Shown here in pieces: positions 61,501-64,000 of a stretch of DNA of 64,000 nucleotides. Within the stretch, counting starts at the first letter, position 1. Every line of letters begins with the position of its first letter. The notes beneath the pieces were generated by a model. The model saw only the letters and a list, made by a program, of their open reading frames with translations. It was not told where the DNA came from and searched no databases. The position numbers and the translations under genes were made by a program. Location of the stretch: assembly GCA_907165065.1 (NCBI GenBank), contig OU015532.1:38544339-38608338 (forward strand), written 5' to 3'. The DNA comes from Caprimulgus europaeus (lineage: Eukaryota; Chordata; Aves; Caprimulgiformes; Caprimulgidae).

Positions 61501-62581
61501 TCACCTGGAAGAGGTTTCTCTGGTAAGATGGCAGCTGACAGCACTTTCAGATGATCTTCATTTTGAGGGCTCAGAGAACAGCTATGCAAACGAGGAAAGC
61601 TGAAAATTTGGGCATTTTTAGTAAGAGACTCCAGGTGTTTCTTTATGCAGGCTATTAAAGGGAAGACGAAGGAATGACTTGATCAGAGTCTCAGAGTACC
61701 AATGCAATGAGCAAACACAACCTTTTTAGGGTAGCAAAGGTGTTGCTGGTAATTGTACCAGTGGATAGTAATTGCAGCCAAAAAAATCCCCCAAAACAAA
61801 ACAAAAACCCCACCAAAAAACAGTATAGTAACGTAGTGAAATTTCTTAATAAATGAAAGTAATTAACCTTTGGAAAAAAAGGCCTGTCATTGATCCTTTC
61901 CCACTGGCACCTGTCAAGCCTAGATATCTTCCTGAAAGATGCTCTGGAATTCAAAAATAATTCAGGGTGCAGTAAAGTAGAATCCAAAACCTTCAATTGC
62001 TGGGATTTTAGTTACAACTTCCTACCACTGTTAACCACAGCTACCACAGTTAACCTTAACCACAGGTAAAGGTTAGAAGTGTAGATGTATTTTGGCTCTA
62101 CAGATGCTTTAATCTTTGCTTTGCCTAACCTTGTGCGGAGCAGGGCTACACGAAGTAGCTCTAACAGAACAGTTGTCTACTGGCACCAGATCTATACCAC
62201 ACCTCTCAAATTGTTGCTACTCATGGAACTGGCTGGCAGAAACCAATGAAACAAGTGAAAACTTAGAAATCTGGGTTTAACATTCTTCTTATGAAGAAAA
62301 CCAGCCAAACTTCCTATTTCCATGTTTAAACATCACCAGTCAGGTGGGAAGCGAGATGGGCAGGGTCCCCTCCATTGGAGCCAGTAGAATTAACCTCGCC
62401 CCCCCCATAGCATGTTTCACCCACTAGTTTCAAAATGTCTTATTTTACAACACATAGGAACTCTTCATCACCATGTGACATAAATGGCTTTAAAAATGAG
62501 GAGTTACTTCTTGTTTAAGCTGACAAATAAATCATCTGCCAAAGTGAGAATGATAAGTATGATGGGTAACCATCACATGCT
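58594..62581. other. Probable TTC9 intron, nothing recognised
   Basis: This A+T-rich stretch has T-runs near 59,200 and an A/C-rich tract near 61,780-61,820. Open frames do not resemble known proteins, and no TTC9 exon is seen. Confidence 0.4.
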
Positions 62582-63327
62582 GTGGGGAATCCCTGCAATC
62601 CCAGACATAAATACAGACTGGGCAATGAGTGGCTTGAGGCCAGTTCTGAAGAGAAGGACTTGGGGGTGGTGTTGGATGAGAAGCTGAAGATGAGCCGGCA
62701 ATGTGCGCTTGCAGCCCAGAGGCCAATAACCATATCCTGGGCTGCATCAAGAGCAGCGTGGCCAGCAGGTCGAGGGAGGGGATTCTCCCCCTCTACTCCG
62801 CTCCTGTAAGGCCCCACCTGGAGTCCTGTGTCCAGTTCTGGAGCCCCCAACATAAGAGAGACATGGACCAGTTAGAACGAGTCCAGAGGAGGCCACGAGG
62901 ATGATGCGAGGGCTGGAGCAGCTCTGCTGTGAGGACAGGCTGAGAGAGTTGGGGCTGTTCAGCCTGGAGAAGAGAAGGCTCCAGGGAGACCTTATAGCAG
63001 CCTTCCAGTACCTGAAGGGGCTACAAGAAAGCTGGGGAGGGACTTTTTATAAGGGCAGTTAATGACAGGACAAGGAGTAATGGCTTCAAACTGGAAGAGG
63101 GGAGGTTTAGGTTAGGAAGAAATTCTTCACTGTGATGGTGGTAAGACATTGGAACAGGTTGCCCAGAGAAGCTGTGGCTGCTCCTCCCTGGAAGTGTTTG
63201 AGGCCAGGTTGGATGAGGCTTTGAGCAACCTGATCTAGTGGAAGGTGTCCCTGCTGATGGCAGGGGGGTTGGAACTGGATGATCTTTAAGGTCCCTTCCA
63301 ACCCAAACCATTTTATGATTCTATGAA
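62582..63327 (+). mobile_element. CR1, 5'-truncated, opposite orientation to its two neighbours
   Basis: The copy starts in the ORF2 C-terminal part ([20 protein letters not shown]) and runs through the 3' UTR to a tail of the ATTCTATG type (ttttatgattctatg) at 63,312-63,326. It shares the two frame-breaking differences with the copies at 54.9 and 57.3 kb. It forms a large inverted pair with each of them. Confidence 0.92.
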
Positions 63328-64000
63328 GAGGACACCCTACATTCTGAGCTGGGGAGAGGTAGCCACCAGATGCCATATTATAGTGACAACAAGATCTGCA
63401 GGGAATGAGTTCCTGTAGGTTTGCATCTACAAGTTAAGGGGACCCTTCTAATCACCAGAGAGCTACTAGAGATGGTGCTGTGTTCAGTTTCAAGAAAGCA
63501 GGAGGATCTGGATAGACTGCTCGACTCGGTCTCTTTGGTTGAGCTCTGTTCCTCAGAAGGACTTACTGGGGGCCTATTATGAGCCAAGAAGGAGGCTGAT
63601 GGGGTGTTTGATGGAGTAAACAAACACTCTCAGCCAGAGATACACTCATCTGTTTAGGAAAGCAACATTCTCAAAACAATTCTCCCTTGTCTGAATTAGG
63701 TAGGAAGTACAGGATTGCATGTCTCTTCCATTTCTGAAACTGAATTACTAACAGCCTCAATAGTTCCATTGAATCACAGTCCACTGAGATCCTTTCAGTC
63801 CAGCGAGAGCTGAAAGCACACACTTCTGAATATATATAAGGGAGGTACTCCCTCCAGGTTCATCTCCAACAGCCACTTCCAATGCTTGCTCTTCAAATGG
63901 CCAACCCTTCCAGCAGAAGTGTTTCCTGCACATCCATCTGCTCACTTTGTTCAGATAAGCATGCATCTCTCCTGCTAGCCCTGTAGTACTGACTTCTTGC
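63328..64000. other. Probable TTC9 intron to window end, nothing recognised
   Basis: This is the last stretch of the window, with no coding or repeat signal that I could assign. Confidence 0.4.

Overview
This is a window of vertebrate nuclear DNA, almost certainly from a bird. The genome type is inferred from many CR1 LINE copies with 5' truncations and the CR1 3' octamer tail, from avian-type retroviral LTRs, from few other repeats, and from two split genes with GC-rich CpG-island promoters. The order of the two genes is the amniote order MED6 - TTC9, divergently transcribed, as on human 14q24.2. The species cannot be named from the sequence.

Layout. 1-4.2 kb: 3' flank of MED6, with an old CR1 fragment at about 2.74-3.41 kb. 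4.23-15.53 kb: the complete Mediator subunit gene MED6 on the minus strand. I could place all eight coding exons; they join in consistent phase to 741 nt (246 residues plus stop). Its introns carry a 223-bp hAT MITE (intron 6) and a 5'-truncated CR1 (intron 3). 15.23-15.76 kb: MED6 CpG-island promoter. 16-40.6 kb: intergenic DNA made of unannotated sequence, CR1 copies, two pieces of ERV-type LTR resembling each other, one piece of a different LTR type, and a hAT transposon (22,701-23,987) sitting inside a long, internally deleted CR1. 40.7-41.6 kb: CpG island and first coding exon of TTC9 on the plus strand. 41.6-64 kb: most likely TTC9 intron 1. It holds an ancient CR1 split by a younger CR1 and two further young CR1s; no second TTC9 exon was found.

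How it fits together. The only protein-coding functions supported are MED6 (Mediator head module, RNA polymerase II transcription) and the amino-terminal part of TTC9 (TPR protein). Everything else is transposon history. The most informative observations are: two hAT copies related as a longer element and its MITE; a CR1 whose ORF1 esterase region is joined to the ORF2 endonuclease region by an internal deletion; three CR1 copies sharing the same two frame-breaking differences; and a pair of unexplained direct repeats of about 160 bp. I found no sign of a novel multi-gene system here.
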